64,000 bases of DNA, from NCBI GenBank assembly GCA_015229045.1, contig JADGCJ010000008.1, positions 1 through 64,000 of the forward strand, in the 5' to 3' direction. Made by a program: the position numbers and the translations under genes. This stretch comes from Magnetococcales bacterium (GTDB lineage: Bacteria; Pseudomonadota; Magnetococcia; Magnetococcales; DC0425bin3). The notes under the pieces were generated by a model. It was not told the DNA's origin. It worked only from the letters and a program-made list of their open reading frames with translations, and made no database searches. Shown here in pieces: positions 50,822 to 60,268 of this stretch (positions within the stretch are counted from its first letter, which is position 1; the number at the start of each line of letters is the position of its first letter).

Positions 50822-53077
50822 ATGCTGTGGTCATACCCATCGCCATCCTGCAGGGTTTGGCGCTGTCTCTGCCTGATCATCCTGCCGTTTTTGATCAGTT
50901 GCTCCGCCCAGCCGGAGTCGGAGAAGGAGGCCGCCAGGTCCGCTCCGCAGACCTTTACGGATGGGGGGGGACCTCCGCTCTCCGATCACGATCATGAGGG
51001 TCGCTACGCGACTTCCACACCCCCTCCGCCACCACCTGCCGCTGCCCCCGTCACCGCGCAACCTCTCATGGAGCCCGTGCGACCGGATATCGGGAACAGC
51101 GTCGCCTCTTCTCACAAGGTCGAGTGGGCACAAAATGGCGCGGCACGTGCCCTGCGGGAGGCGTCCCTCAACAAGGAACACGATGGTCATGCAACGGTCG
51201 GGAAGAAAACTCTTCCGAGTGGTGACGACCTGTTTGTCATGATGACGCTGCCGACTTCTCCATCATCCCTCGATAAAGCCGTGGTGCCTGAACGCGAGCA
51301 ACCAGCAAAAAAGTCGGATGTGGAGCAGAAGAGGGGCATCGTCGAAAAACAGCGGAATGTTGCCAAAGGCATGATCAATCCTGTCTCCAGCACTCCCGAC
51401 GCCGATGCCGCCGACCTTGCCGTGAAAGACGCACGACGCCCTTCATGGCCGGAGGGTGGGGGGAAGCTCTCCCCACCCATGGGTGTCGTGCCCACAGATA
51501 ACGACCCTGTCAATACCCGGGAAATGATCCAGGGGGTGACCTTTCAGGAGCCTGTCGGCCATTGGGCCAATACGTATGTCCCGGGGGATCCGACCATACG
51601 CTTTCTGGAGGCGCAGTTGCGTCAGCATCGCCAGGTGCTTGTGGGAGGGGGGTATCCCGATCCAACCTTGCCGGGGGCCATGCCAACACCTGTCGTTCAG
51701 CCTGCCGATCCCCCCTGGAACAGCGCTCTGGCTTTCACTCTCCATGCGGATCGCCGGGGAGTCGAGGGGCCGTCCCGCCTGCGGGTGCAACTGGGCATCC
51801 AGGGCAGCCAGCGTCAGGGGGGATACCGCCCGGTGATGAAATTGGCCCTGATCCTCGATTTGCGGTCCTACCAGCATGTCCAGGAGACAACCCTCGCCCG
51901 CTCCCTGGCCCTGGCTCTGGGCAAAGCGCGTCAACCAGGCGATCGTTTCCTTCTCCTGGCCCTCGGCAGGCAGGGCAGCCTGCGCATCGACAGTGACCAT
52001 TTTCGTCATGGAGCGCTCCAGGAGTCCCTGGCACATTTTTTCGACGACAGCCGCCCTCCGGATGGACCCAGACTGGATGTGGCACAAGCCATCGCCCTCG
52101 CCCGGAAACACACCCGCCTGTCCGACGAGCCCACTGCCACCCTGGGCAGCAGCCTGATTCTCCTCGCCACCCCGGCCCTTCCCCCCGAGGAGAGCCATGC
52201 CGTGGAGTTGGCCTCGCATGAGAGTGCCATTCAGGGGTCGCCGGTCAGTTTCATCGCTCTGGCCCCCCCTGCCGATGGTATGGCCGTGGAACGGATTGTC
52301 GCCGCCGGTATGGGAAATCGCCGTCTCCTGACCACCCCCGAGCAGACCGAAGCCCTGGTCGATCGTGAACTCCTCGCCGCCAGCCAGATGGTGGCCCGGG
52401 CCATCCGGGTCGTCTTTCGCCTTGCTCCCGGAGTCAGGCTGGTGGATATCCCCGGCTCTTATCGCCTGGATCCCCCCCAGGCGGCCCGGGTACGCCAGGC
52501 CGAACAGGCCCTCGATCAACACCTCTCCCGGCAGTTGGGGCTGGAAGCCGACCGCAGCGAGGATGAAGAGGGATTGCGCATGGTCATTCCCTCCTTCCAT
52601 GCCGGGGCAGGACACGTCATCCTGCTTGATCTGGTGGTTCCGGGGGCGGGTCCGGTCGTCGATGTCACGGTGCGTTACAAGGATGTGGTCTTCATGAAAA
52701 ACAATGTGTTTCGCCAGACGTTGCCTCTGGCCAATCACCGGGAGGCTCCTGGTCCCCTGGAACACAACGTGATCAAGAACGCATTGGCCTTTCGTTTTGC
52801 CCTGATGCTCCAGCAGGCCGGAGAGAAACTTGCCGCCAACCAGGTGACCGAGGCGGTGACAATTCTGGAGGAGGGGCAAAGGTTGCTGGCGTCCTTGCGT
52901 CTCCTGCTTCCTGGCTGGGATCAGGATCCCACCCTCCAGGGAGACGAGGCCTTTTTGATTCGCCATCTGTCCATCCTGAGAAGCACGCCTCCCCAGCAGC
53001 CGCATATGCGTCAGCTCGCTGGTGCCACGTTGCGTGTTGCCGGTTTTCGTAAACTCATGCCGAGTGCCATGCCATGA
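50822..53077 (+). CDS. Predicted lipoprotein with von Willebrand A-like domain
   Basis: 751 residues from the ATG at 50822, chosen because it begins a lipoprotein signal: CLIILPFLISC with the Cys near residue 26. The next 300 residues are Pro/Ser/Lys-rich and low in order. A vWA-like Rossmann domain starts MKLALILDLRSYQHV near residue 339, where DLRSY replaces the metal-binding DxSxS, so the MIDAS site seems degenerate. The later half has strands and a final helical region (LEHNVIKNALAFRFALMLQQ). The family was not recognised. Its end overlaps the next gene by ATGA, which implies a two-gene unit. Confidence 0.75.
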   Translation: MLWSYPSPSCRVWRCLCLIILPFLISCSAQPESEKEAARSAPQTFTDGGGPPLSDHDHEGRYATSTPPPPPPAAAPVTAQPLMEPVRPDIGNSVASSHKVEWAQNGAARALREASLNKEHDGHATVGKKTLPSGDDLFVMMTLPTSPSSLDKAVVPEREQPAKKSDVEQKRGIVEKQRNVAKGMINPVSSTPDADAADLAVKDARRPSWPEGGGKLSPPMGVVPTDNDPVNTREMIQGVTFQEPVGHWANTYVPGDPTIRFLEAQLRQHRQVLVGGGYPDPTLPGAMPTPVVQPADPPWNSALAFTLHADRRGVEGPSRLRVQLGIQGSQRQGGYRPVMKLALILDLRSYQHVQETTLARSLALALGKARQPGDRFLLLALGRQGSLRIDSDHFRHGALQESLAHFFDDSRPPDGPRLDVAQAIALARKHTRLSDEPTATLGSSLILLATPALPPEESHAVELASHESAIQGSPVSFIALAPPADGMAVERIVAAGMGNRRLLTTPEQTEALVDRELLAASQMVARAIRVVFRLAPGVRLVDIPGSYRLDPPQAARVRQAEQALDQHLSRQLGLEADRSEDEEGLRMVIPSFHAGAGHVILLDLVVPGAGPVVDVTVRYKDVVFMKNNVFRQTLPLANHREAPGPLEHNVIKNALAFRFALMLQQAGEKLAANQVTEAVTILEEGQRLLASLRLLLPGWDQDPTLQGDEAFLIRHLSILRSTPPQQPHMRQLAGATLRVAGFRKLMPSAMP

Positions 53078-56000
53078 TCGTATCGCTGTTTTCCAGGGCT
53101 GTTGCCGGTCATCGACCGGGCCGTCACCTCGTGCGCCGCCAGGTATTGGCCTTTTGGGTATTGTTGGGAGGATGGATCGGGACATGGGTATTGCCAGACT
53201 CGTCTGGCGCGGCGCCTCCGCCGGTTGCATCGAACGGCGAGGTGAAGCTTCCCCTGGCCGATTACTCCGCCTGGCAGGAGATGCTGGCCAAACACCCCGG
53301 CCCCGCCCCGGCGGCCTATACCATTGGCGATGCCACCGTCACCATCACGATCACCGAGGAGGGGTCGAGAAGGTTTCAGGGCAAGGTGGAGGTGGATACA
53401 TCCATCCAGGTCTTCGACGCCAAATGGGTCCGCATCCCTCTTCTGCCCCTGGGGGTGACCATGACCAAGGCCACCCTGGGGTCGGAACCGCTGCGGCTGA
53501 TACCCACCCCGGATGGCATTGCCTGGGATACCGCCACGGCAGGGACATTTGCCGTCCATCTGGAGTATCTGGTCACCCCTTTCACCACGCCTGAGGGGAA
53601 CCTGTTATCCCTGCCCCTGCCACAGGTTGCCTCTTCCCGGTTGTCCGTCCAGATTCCGGGCAACAGCCTGGATGTGGTGGTGATTCCGGCCACCGAGATC
53701 ACTACCCGCGAGGAGAATGGCAGCACACGGGTCACAGCCCTTGCCCCGGGCAGGTCGTCTCTGGCTGTCAGTTGGCGTCAGCCGGGTGGTGTGAAGGATA
53801 GCATCAGCCGGGCGACCTACCAGGGTCGGGTGGTTGGCCAGGCCATCACGGGTCAGGCCATCACCTGGCAGGGGGAGTTTCACGTCACGTTGCCGTCCGC
53901 CAGGCCTGTACTCCTGCCGGTGCTTCCCTCCTCCTTGACCCTCAACGAACTCAAGGTGGATGGGGTGCAGTCTGCAATCCAGGAGAAGGATGGTTTTTTT
54001 GCCACCCTGGTCGAAGGGCGTGGCAACCATCGCCTGGAGGTGACCTTTCAAACACCGATGGGGGCAGGCAAGGGGGTACCCAACGTTGCTTTTGCCATTC
54101 CCAAGGTGCCCATCTCCCGTTTCGATCTGGTTCTGCCTGGCAACAAAGAGCTGCAGGTCACGCCATCGGCCCAGGTGACGACCCGTGAGGAAAAAGGCGA
54201 GACCCTGGCAACCCTCTATCTGCCTGTGAGCGATCGCGTCGCCTTCTCCTGGAGCGAGGCGGTTCCGGAAACCATCAAAAATGAGACCAGGGCCAATGCC
54301 ACGCTTGTCCACCTTCTGCGCGCCGAGGAGGGGGTTCTCCATGTGCAGACCCAGGTCAATTATGAGATTACCCAAGGAAAAACAACACAACTCGCCCTGG
54401 AACTGCCCAAGGAGGCCCGGATCAACCGCGTGGTGGCAGCGGCACCGGCCCTGCTGGCCGACTGGACGGTGAAGCCGGGCAACAACGAAACGCAACGTCT
54501 GGAAATCTATCTTAAACAGCCAATCCAGGGTGAACTCTCCCTGGAGGTGTTCCATGAGCGCCTGTTGGGCAGCGTCGAGGCGCGTCAGGAGCCGTTCTCG
54601 ATCCAGCTGCTCAAAAGCCTGGAGGTCAATCGCCAACGGGGAGTCGTGGCGCTGCTGTCTGGCAATGAACTCTCCATCCACCCGGAGTCTCTTCACGGGC
54701 TGACCCTGGTGGGCGACAATCAGATTCCCCCGACCTTGCGCCAAAAAATCTCCGGCACGGTCGCCCATACGTTTAAATATTTTGATCCGGATCCCAGGTT
54801 GACGGTCCGGGTCAAGGCCCCGCAACGCAAGCAGGGACACTTCGATGCCCAGATAGATACCCTGATCTCCATTGGCGAAGTGACCTTGAAGGGGAACACA
54901 TCGGTAACCCTGGATGTGAAGTCCGATTCTCTCATGGCGCTGGATATCGAACTTCCCACCGATCTGAATGTGCTGGGAGTGACCGCCCCTTCGTTACGGA
55001 CGCACCGGGTGGAGAGCGTCGATCAACGTAAACAGGTGCATCTGGAGTTTACCCAGGAGATCACCGGGCAGTTTCGTTTGGATTTGCATACCGAACGGAT
55101 CATGGGGGAGAACGAGGCCATCACCTCCGTTCCTTTGATCAAGGTTCGCGATGCCGAAGTGGCGCACGGTCGGTTGGCCGTGGAAGCCCTGGCCCCGGTG
55201 GAGGTTCAGACGGCCACCAGTGATCATCTCTCCACAGTCGAGGCATCTCAACTGCCGCAACAGCTTTTGCTGCGCACCACCAATCCCATCCTGTTGGCCT
55301 TCAAATATGTCCAAAGCGAAACGCCACCCAGGCTGGATCTCAAGATCATTCGCCATCAAGGCATCGAGTTGCAGCAGGCGGTGATCAGCCGGGCCGACCT
55401 GCGCTCGCTGATCACCCGCGACGGTATCATGGTGACTGTGGCCACGTTCAAGGTGCAGAACAATCGCCAGCAATTTTTACAACTGGAACTTCCGCCTCGA
55501 TCGACGGTCTGGTCCCTGTTTGTCAACGGGGTGGCGGAAAAACCGGCCCAGGCGGAGTCGGGACAAAAAGGCGATATGGTCTTGATCAGACTGGTCAACA
55601 ATACGAAGGGCTTTCCGGTCGAGCTGATCTATGCCAACCGGATGCCGCCCATGTCCATTTCCGGTGAACTCGGTGCTCAAATGCCTCGTCCCAACATGGT
55701 TGTCACACAAACCAATTGGCAACTGTTTTTACCGAGCGAGTTCCATTATCTGACTCCGACCGGCAGTTTCACCAGCAGACATGCCGGACCGGGTTCGTTT
55801 TTCAACAGGGCAGCCGTTTCGGACGATGTGCGTTCCATAGGTCCGGATATTCTGAAGGGAGGTGGGGGGGATCTGCATATTCAGGTACCCGCCGAGGGTT
55901 ATGCTCTTCACCTTTCCAGGCTTTATGCCCACGATGGCGACAGGGCACCCTCGTGGCAACTTTACTATTTCGACGGAGTTGTTCATCGATCCGGGTTGAT

Positions 56001-56292
56001 TTTCTCGCTGGTGGGCGTCCTTCTGCTGGGAGCCGGTTTGCTGGCCAGGCCATGGTCCATGGAGCTGAAACGACGGAGACAGATCCTTGGCGGCATGGGG
56101 ATCGTGGCTTCGGGGCTGCTGGTGGTTTTCGGCTCTTTGCAGGTACCCTGGCGACCGGCCATGGTGTTGGCGTGTGGCGTGTTGGTAGTCTGGTCATGTT
56201 TTGTCGCCGGACGGGGTTTGCTGCGATGGTGGCAGCGCCGCCGAAGAGATACGGTAGCGCAGGGAGATTCCACCGGGAAGGGTGCCGATTGA
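53074..56292 (+). CDS. Large exported membrane-anchored protein of unknown function
   Basis: 1072 residues. A hydrophobic N-terminal segment (LAFWVLLGGWIGTWVLP, residues 25-42) with an Ala-x-Ala-like site should export it. The long middle (about 50-960) is made of beta-rich repeats with phrases such as ITTREENGSTRV and VTTREEKGETLATLYL recurring near residues 208 and 368. Three hydrophobic segments lie near the C-terminus (GLIFSLVGVLLLGAGLLA, GMGIVASGLLVVF, MVLACGVLVVWSCF), then a basic tail. No enzyme motif is seen. It partners the preceding lipoprotein, so an envelope complex is likely. Confidence 0.8.
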   Translation: MIVSLFSRAVAGHRPGRHLVRRQVLAFWVLLGGWIGTWVLPDSSGAAPPPVASNGEVKLPLADYSAWQEMLAKHPGPAPAAYTIGDATVTITITEEGSRRFQGKVEVDTSIQVFDAKWVRIPLLPLGVTMTKATLGSEPLRLIPTPDGIAWDTATAGTFAVHLEYLVTPFTTPEGNLLSLPLPQVASSRLSVQIPGNSLDVVVIPATEITTREENGSTRVTALAPGRSSLAVSWRQPGGVKDSISRATYQGRVVGQAITGQAITWQGEFHVTLPSARPVLLPVLPSSLTLNELKVDGVQSAIQEKDGFFATLVEGRGNHRLEVTFQTPMGAGKGVPNVAFAIPKVPISRFDLVLPGNKELQVTPSAQVTTREEKGETLATLYLPVSDRVAFSWSEAVPETIKNETRANATLVHLLRAEEGVLHVQTQVNYEITQGKTTQLALELPKEARINRVVAAAPALLADWTVKPGNNETQRLEIYLKQPIQGELSLEVFHERLLGSVEARQEPFSIQLLKSLEVNRQRGVVALLSGNELSIHPESLHGLTLVGDNQIPPTLRQKISGTVAHTFKYFDPDPRLTVRVKAPQRKQGHFDAQIDTLISIGEVTLKGNTSVTLDVKSDSLMALDIELPTDLNVLGVTAPSLRTHRVESVDQRKQVHLEFTQEITGQFRLDLHTERIMGENEAITSVPLIKVRDAEVAHGRLAVEALAPVEVQTATSDHLSTVEASQLPQQLLLRTTNPILLAFKYVQSETPPRLDLKIIRHQGIELQQAVISRADLRSLITRDGIMVTVATFKVQNNRQQFLQLELPPRSTVWSLFVNGVAEKPAQAESGQKGDMVLIRLVNNTKGFPVELIYANRMPPMSISGELGAQMPRPNMVVTQTNWQLFLPSEFHYLTPTGSFTSRHAGPGSFFNRAAVSDDVRSIGPDILKGGGGDLHIQVPAEGYALHLSRLYAHDGDRAPSWQLYYFDGVVHRSGLIFSLVGVLLLGAGLLARPWSMELKRRRQILGGMGIVASGLLVVFGSLQVPWRPAMVLACGVLVVWSCFVAGRGLLRWWQRRRRDTVAQGDSTGKGAD

Positions 56293-56461
56293 TGCCAGTT
56301 TGCGTCGCATGCCATTCCGGCTCCCCAGGGGGATCTCGTTCAAGGATGAATCACCCTTGGCGGACGGTGTTTGTGACAGAGAAAGGTTGTATATGACCCG
56401 CTGCAACAGGTAATATGATTACCGCAAAAGGGCACCATGTTCACCAAGGAAAAACCAAAAA
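56293..56461. other. Spacer before the methyltransferase gene
   Basis: 169 bp. A weak promoter-like pair is present (TTTGTGACA near 56370 and TATATG near 56390). I see nothing else that can be named. Confidence 0.25.
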
Positions 56462-57373
56462 ATGGACAAAAGCAGCCTGAATGATTTCGAGTCGCCTACA
56501 GCCACTCCGACATCGCCGGATCAAAGATTGCGTTGGCAGAAGGCAAACCGTGAATGGTGGGAAAACAATCCCATGCAGTACGATTGGAGAGAGCGCATCG
56601 GGCACGATAAATTTACCGAAGCCTATTACCGGGAGATTGACACCCGCTTTTTTAATTCAACGAAACCCATCATGCCATGGAAAACGATCCCCTTTGATAA
56701 TCTGATTCCGTTTGACAGCCTGAAGGATAAAAAATGTCTCGAAATTGGTGTCGGCTGTGGCACCCATGCCCACCTGATTGCCACACACGCCGGGGATTTT
56801 ACCGGCATTGACTTGACCGAACACGCGATAGAGTGTTCACGGTCCCGCTTGAATCTCTTCGGGATCAACGCCCGGATCTTGCGCATGGATGCGGAAGAGA
56901 TGGAGTTCCCGGATCACAGCTTCGATTTTGTCTGGAGCTGGGGGGTCATTCACCACTCCGCTGACACACCCAGGATTCTTTCTGAAATCAAGCGTGTGTT
57001 GAAGCCTGGTGGTACAGTGGTCACCATGGTGTACTATCGGAATTTCTGGAACTATTATATTGTCGCGGGTCTTTTTTATGGTATTCTGCAAGGCAACCTG
57101 TTCCGAACCCGGTCGCTTGCCAAAACACAACAGAGAGCAACAGATGGCGCCCTCGCCAGATATTATACCATGTCGGAGTGGCGATCTCTCGTGGAACCAG
57201 GATTCACCATCGAAGAGATGCAAATTTCCGGTCTCAAGCCCGAATTGTTGCCAATCCCCGGAGGTCGGATCAAAAATCTCCTTCTGGCCATGATTCCGGA
57301 CAGTGTGGCCCGTTTTTTGATTTGTCGATGCAAAATGGGGTCTTTCCTGATCGCAAAAATGACGAAAGTCTGA
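56462..57373 (+). CDS. Class I SAM-dependent methyltransferase
   Basis: 303 residues. SAM motif I is CLEIGVGCGTHAHLIATHAG near residue 92, motif II the acidic FTGIDLTEHAI, and VWSWGVIHHSADTPRIL near residue 158 with RVLKPGGTVVTMVY. The ubiE/methyltransferase-11 type acts on small molecules or lipids, and the nearby glycosyltransferase suggests a cell-surface substrate, but this is a guess. A separate 40-residue N-terminal region (WWENNPMQYDWRERIG) is shared by sugar-linked methyltransferases. Confidence 0.85.
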   Translation: MDKSSLNDFESPTATPTSPDQRLRWQKANREWWENNPMQYDWRERIGHDKFTEAYYREIDTRFFNSTKPIMPWKTIPFDNLIPFDSLKDKKCLEIGVGCGTHAHLIATHAGDFTGIDLTEHAIECSRSRLNLFGINARILRMDAEEMEFPDHSFDFVWSWGVIHHSADTPRILSEIKRVLKPGGTVVTMVYYRNFWNYYIVAGLFYGILQGNLFRTRSLAKTQQRATDGALARYYTMSEWRSLVEPGFTIEEMQISGLKPELLPIPGGRIKNLLLAMIPDSVARFLICRCKMGSFLIAKMTKV

Positions 57374-57461
57374 CTTCCAGGAAAGACTGGACGGGGTCTT
57401 CGTTGGTTGGTATTGGATTTTTCAATATGTCCAATATTCAAACAGTGGTGGTGTCGTCAAA

Positions 57462-57506
57462 GGTCAAAATTCAGGAGCCTGGCAGGGTCAAAATTCAGGG
57501 GCCTGG
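57462..57506. repeat. 21-bp direct repeat before the glycosyltransferase
   Basis: GGTCAAAATTCAGGAGCCTG (57462 on) recurs from 57486 with one mismatch (GGGG for GGAG), 24 bp apart. The second copy ends 2 bp before the ATG, so the duplication may supply the ribosome site. Confidence 0.6.
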
Positions 57507-57508
57507 TG

Positions 57509-58660
57509 ATGAAGATACTTGTGTTCCGGTTTGGATCTCTTGGTGACACCATCATGGCTCTTCCTGCCCTGCAATGGATCCGTGACCACTATGGTCCGGA
57601 GAGCGACATCACGCTGCTCGAAAACAGATCCGCCGGTGCTGAAGTTTCAGCGAGGCATCTTCTGGAAGGGACGTCCTACGTCAACCATTTTCTTGCCTAT
57701 CCGACCGGAAAGCGTGATTGGAATTTCTTCAGGGAGATGCTGCATTTAATCCGGGGAATCCGCCAACAAAATTTTCATGCTGTCATCAATCTGGCCCCCG
57801 GGCAACGCACCCATCGGCTTGCATTTTGGCGCGATCAGCTGTTTTTTTCTCTCTGCCTGATCCGCAATCGTATCGGCTTTCGTCCTTTTACCCGTCAGTT
57901 TCTCTACCCACGCGATCCAGACGGGCGGCTCGCCATGGTCCCTGCCGAAGCCGCCTTTTTATTGGAACGCCTGACTGCCAGCGGCCTTGCAACCGGAAGA
58001 TCATTGGCAGATCCCCTCCCGCCCGTGGACCTTGAACTGACAGAGGAGGAGTTGCGCCAGGCAAAGACCTGGCTGGCTTCCAAACGACGCCATCCGGATC
58101 GACCCCTGGTGGTCATGGCGCCTGGCGTCAAGCAGCCGGTCAATCAGTGGCCTCTCGATCGTTATGCCGCATTGGGTTCTGCCCTTCTCCGGGGTGAACT
58201 TTGTGAATTGGTCGTCATTGGCGGCAAGAAGGATCTTCCTCTTCAGGAAAAACTTTTGGAAACCTGGCAAGAGGGAATTGGCGCATCCGGCCTTTTTTCT
58301 CCCCGGCTGACGGCGGCCATCCTCTCCCGAAGTCAATTGTTCATCGGTTCCGACAGCGGCCCTGTACACCTGGCCTCTGCGGCGGGTGTTCCCTGTATTG
58401 CCATTTATTCCGACCGGGACAGTCCCGGTCGTTGGCACCCTCTGGGTCGTCAACACCAGGTTTTGAGAAAATCGGTTCCCTGTGGCGGTTGTGGTTTTTC
58501 CGTCTGCCCACGTCCTGACCACCTTTGCGTGATGTCTGTCGGTACATCCGAAGTGCTGGATGCCGCAGGTACCCATCTGCAGCCGATGCGGAAACGAGGC
58601 GGCAGGGAGGAGGCGACGAGACAGGAGGCAACGCTCAAGGTCAAGAGTATGTCGGAGTAA
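57509..58660 (+). CDS. Glycosyltransferase family 9 (heptosyltransferase-like)
   Basis: 383 residues from the ATG at 57509 (MKILVFRFGSLGDTIMALPA, the family start). The family 9 motifs are PGVKQPVNQWPLDRYAALG near residue 208, FIGSDSGPVHLASAAGVPCI near residue 280 and PCGGCGFSVCP near residue 328. Transfers heptose or another sugar to lipopolysaccharide core or surface polymer. The last 30 codons (GGREEATRQEATLK) come from the interspersed repeat at 58569-58624, so the C-terminus has been extended by that insertion. Confidence 0.88.
   Translation: MKILVFRFGSLGDTIMALPALQWIRDHYGPESDITLLENRSAGAEVSARHLLEGTSYVNHFLAYPTGKRDWNFFREMLHLIRGIRQQNFHAVINLAPGQRTHRLAFWRDQLFFSLCLIRNRIGFRPFTRQFLYPRDPDGRLAMVPAEAAFLLERLTASGLATGRSLADPLPPVDLELTEEELRQAKTWLASKRRHPDRPLVVMAPGVKQPVNQWPLDRYAALGSALLRGELCELVVIGGKKDLPLQEKLLETWQEGIGASGLFSPRLTAAILSRSQLFIGSDSGPVHLASAAGVPCIAIYSDRDSPGRWHPLGRQHQVLRKSVPCGGCGFSVCPRPDHLCVMSVGTSEVLDAAGTHLQPMRKRGGREEATRQEATLKVKSMSE
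58569..58624 (+). repeat. Copy of the interspersed GATGCGG repeat
   Basis: 56 bp matching 6700-6755 at about 47 positions, with the shared core GGCGACGAGACAG. Here it lies inside the 3' end of the glycosyltransferase frame. A weaker relative is at 38848-38911 on the other strand. Confidence 0.55.
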
Positions 58661-58685
58661 CACAGCACAGGAGAAACCAACGGCA

Positions 58686-60143
58686 ATGTGCATCACGGGG
58701 TGGAAGTTTGACAACAGTTATTCTCGCCTGCCGGGGATGATGTACACCCGCCTCCTGCCGGCAAAGGTTCGTTCTCCAGGCCTGGTGATTTTGAATCGGG
58801 CCCTTGTTGCGGAACTTGGGCTGCGGGTTCTGGATGCCAACGACGAGGAGTGCGCCCGATTCTTTTCAGGGAACCGCTTGCCTGAGGGGTCGGAGCCGTT
58901 GGCGCAGGCTTATGCGGGCCATCAGTTTGGTCATTTCAGCATATTGGGGGATGGCCGGGCCATCGTTTTGGGTGAACACATCACCCCCGCCGGTCAACGG
59001 GTCGATATTCAATTCAAGGGATCCGGTCGCACACCCTATTCTCGCAGTGGTGACGGAAAGGCAGCCCTGGGGCCTATGTTGCGGGAGTACATTCTCAGCG
59101 AGGCCATGCATGGTCTGGGCATTCCGACAACGCGCAGTCTGGCTGTGGTGACGACGGGAGAACCACTCTTGCGCGAGACCGTGCAGCCGGGGGCCATCCT
59201 GACCCGGGTGGCGGCCTCCCATCTGCGGGTGGGGACATTTCAGTATCTTGCCACGCGCAGGGATATTGGGGCGCTCCGCACCCTGCTCCATTACACCATT
59301 CATCGTCACTATCCCGACCTGACCGCCGAGGAGAGGCCCGCTCTGGCATTGCTGCGGGTGGTGATGGAGCGCCAGATCGATCTGGTGGTTGACTGGATGC
59401 GGGTCGGCTTTATCCACGGGGTGATGAACACCGATAACGTGACCCTCTCCGGGGAGAGCATCGACTATGGTCCCTGCGCATTCATGGATGCTTACGATCA
59501 GGCGACAGTCTTCAGCTCCATAGACCACGATGGTCGCTACGCTTTTGGCAACCAGCCCCCTGTCATGCGGTGGAATCTGGCCCGCTTTGCCGAGACCCTG
59601 CTGCCCTTGTTGCACGACGACCAAACGAGTGCCATGACCCTGGCCGAAGAGGTCGTACAGGAGTTCAGCGACCTCTTCCAACAACGGTGGCATGCGATGA
59701 TGTGCGGAAAACTGGGCCTTGTGGGTGAGGACGCGGAGGATGAATCTCTGGTTTCCGACCTGTTGGAATGGATGCAGAGACACGGCGCTGACTACACCCG
59801 GACTTTCCGGACCCTTTCCAGCGACTCTTTGCCCATGGGGGAGTTGTTTCAGCGGGAGACGTTCAAAAACTGGCACGAGAGGTGGCAGAGACGATTGGAA
59901 CGGGGACCGGCCTCGCAGGAGACCTCGCGGGAGCTTATGCGCACACGCAACCCCGCCGTTATCCCCCGCAACCACAAGGTCGAGGAGACCCTGAGTGCCG
60001 CCTCACAGGAGGGCGACATGCTTCCCGTGAAAAAGTTGCTGGAAGCCCTGTCCAATCCCTACGACGACCGTCCGGAGCTTGCTCCCTACCAAATGCCACC
60101 AGAGGCCAGTGAACGGGTCTACCAGACTTTCTGCGGGACTTGA
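58686..60143 (+). CDS. selO: Protein adenylyltransferase SelO (YdiU)
   Basis: Pseudokinase-fold enzyme that transfers AMP to protein hydroxyls. 485 residues from the ATG at 58686. Family motifs are AYAGHQFGHFSILGDGRA near residue 76, FKGSGRTPYSRSGDGKAALG near residue 112, HGVMNTDNVTLSGESIDYGP near residue 245 and the C-terminal FCGT. AGGAGA lies about 10 bases before the ATG. Longer in-frame starts run into the repeat. Confidence 0.94.
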   Translation: MCITGWKFDNSYSRLPGMMYTRLLPAKVRSPGLVILNRALVAELGLRVLDANDEECARFFSGNRLPEGSEPLAQAYAGHQFGHFSILGDGRAIVLGEHITPAGQRVDIQFKGSGRTPYSRSGDGKAALGPMLREYILSEAMHGLGIPTTRSLAVVTTGEPLLRETVQPGAILTRVAASHLRVGTFQYLATRRDIGALRTLLHYTIHRHYPDLTAEERPALALLRVVMERQIDLVVDWMRVGFIHGVMNTDNVTLSGESIDYGPCAFMDAYDQATVFSSIDHDGRYAFGNQPPVMRWNLARFAETLLPLLHDDQTSAMTLAEEVVQEFSDLFQQRWHAMMCGKLGLVGEDAEDESLVSDLLEWMQRHGADYTRTFRTLSSDSLPMGELFQRETFKNWHERWQRRLERGPASQETSRELMRTRNPAVIPRNHKVEETLSAASQEGDMLPVKKLLEALSNPYDDRPELAPYQMPPEASERVYQTFCGT

Positions 60144-60268
60144 TGCCGTTGATCGGTAATGCATTATAGTGGACCCCAAAATCTGGACAGCATGACAAGC
60201 TCTGGAATATTTCCAGCCAGGAGGAGTGGAGATGATCCGGAACGGGTCAAATCAGCACGGTCGATTCA

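Noticed and set aside
60165..60268. Possible IS3-type end (GGACCCCAAAATCTGGACA) after selO
   Set aside because: It resembles insertion-sequence ends I have seen, but there is no second end and no transposase, so I did not annotate an element.
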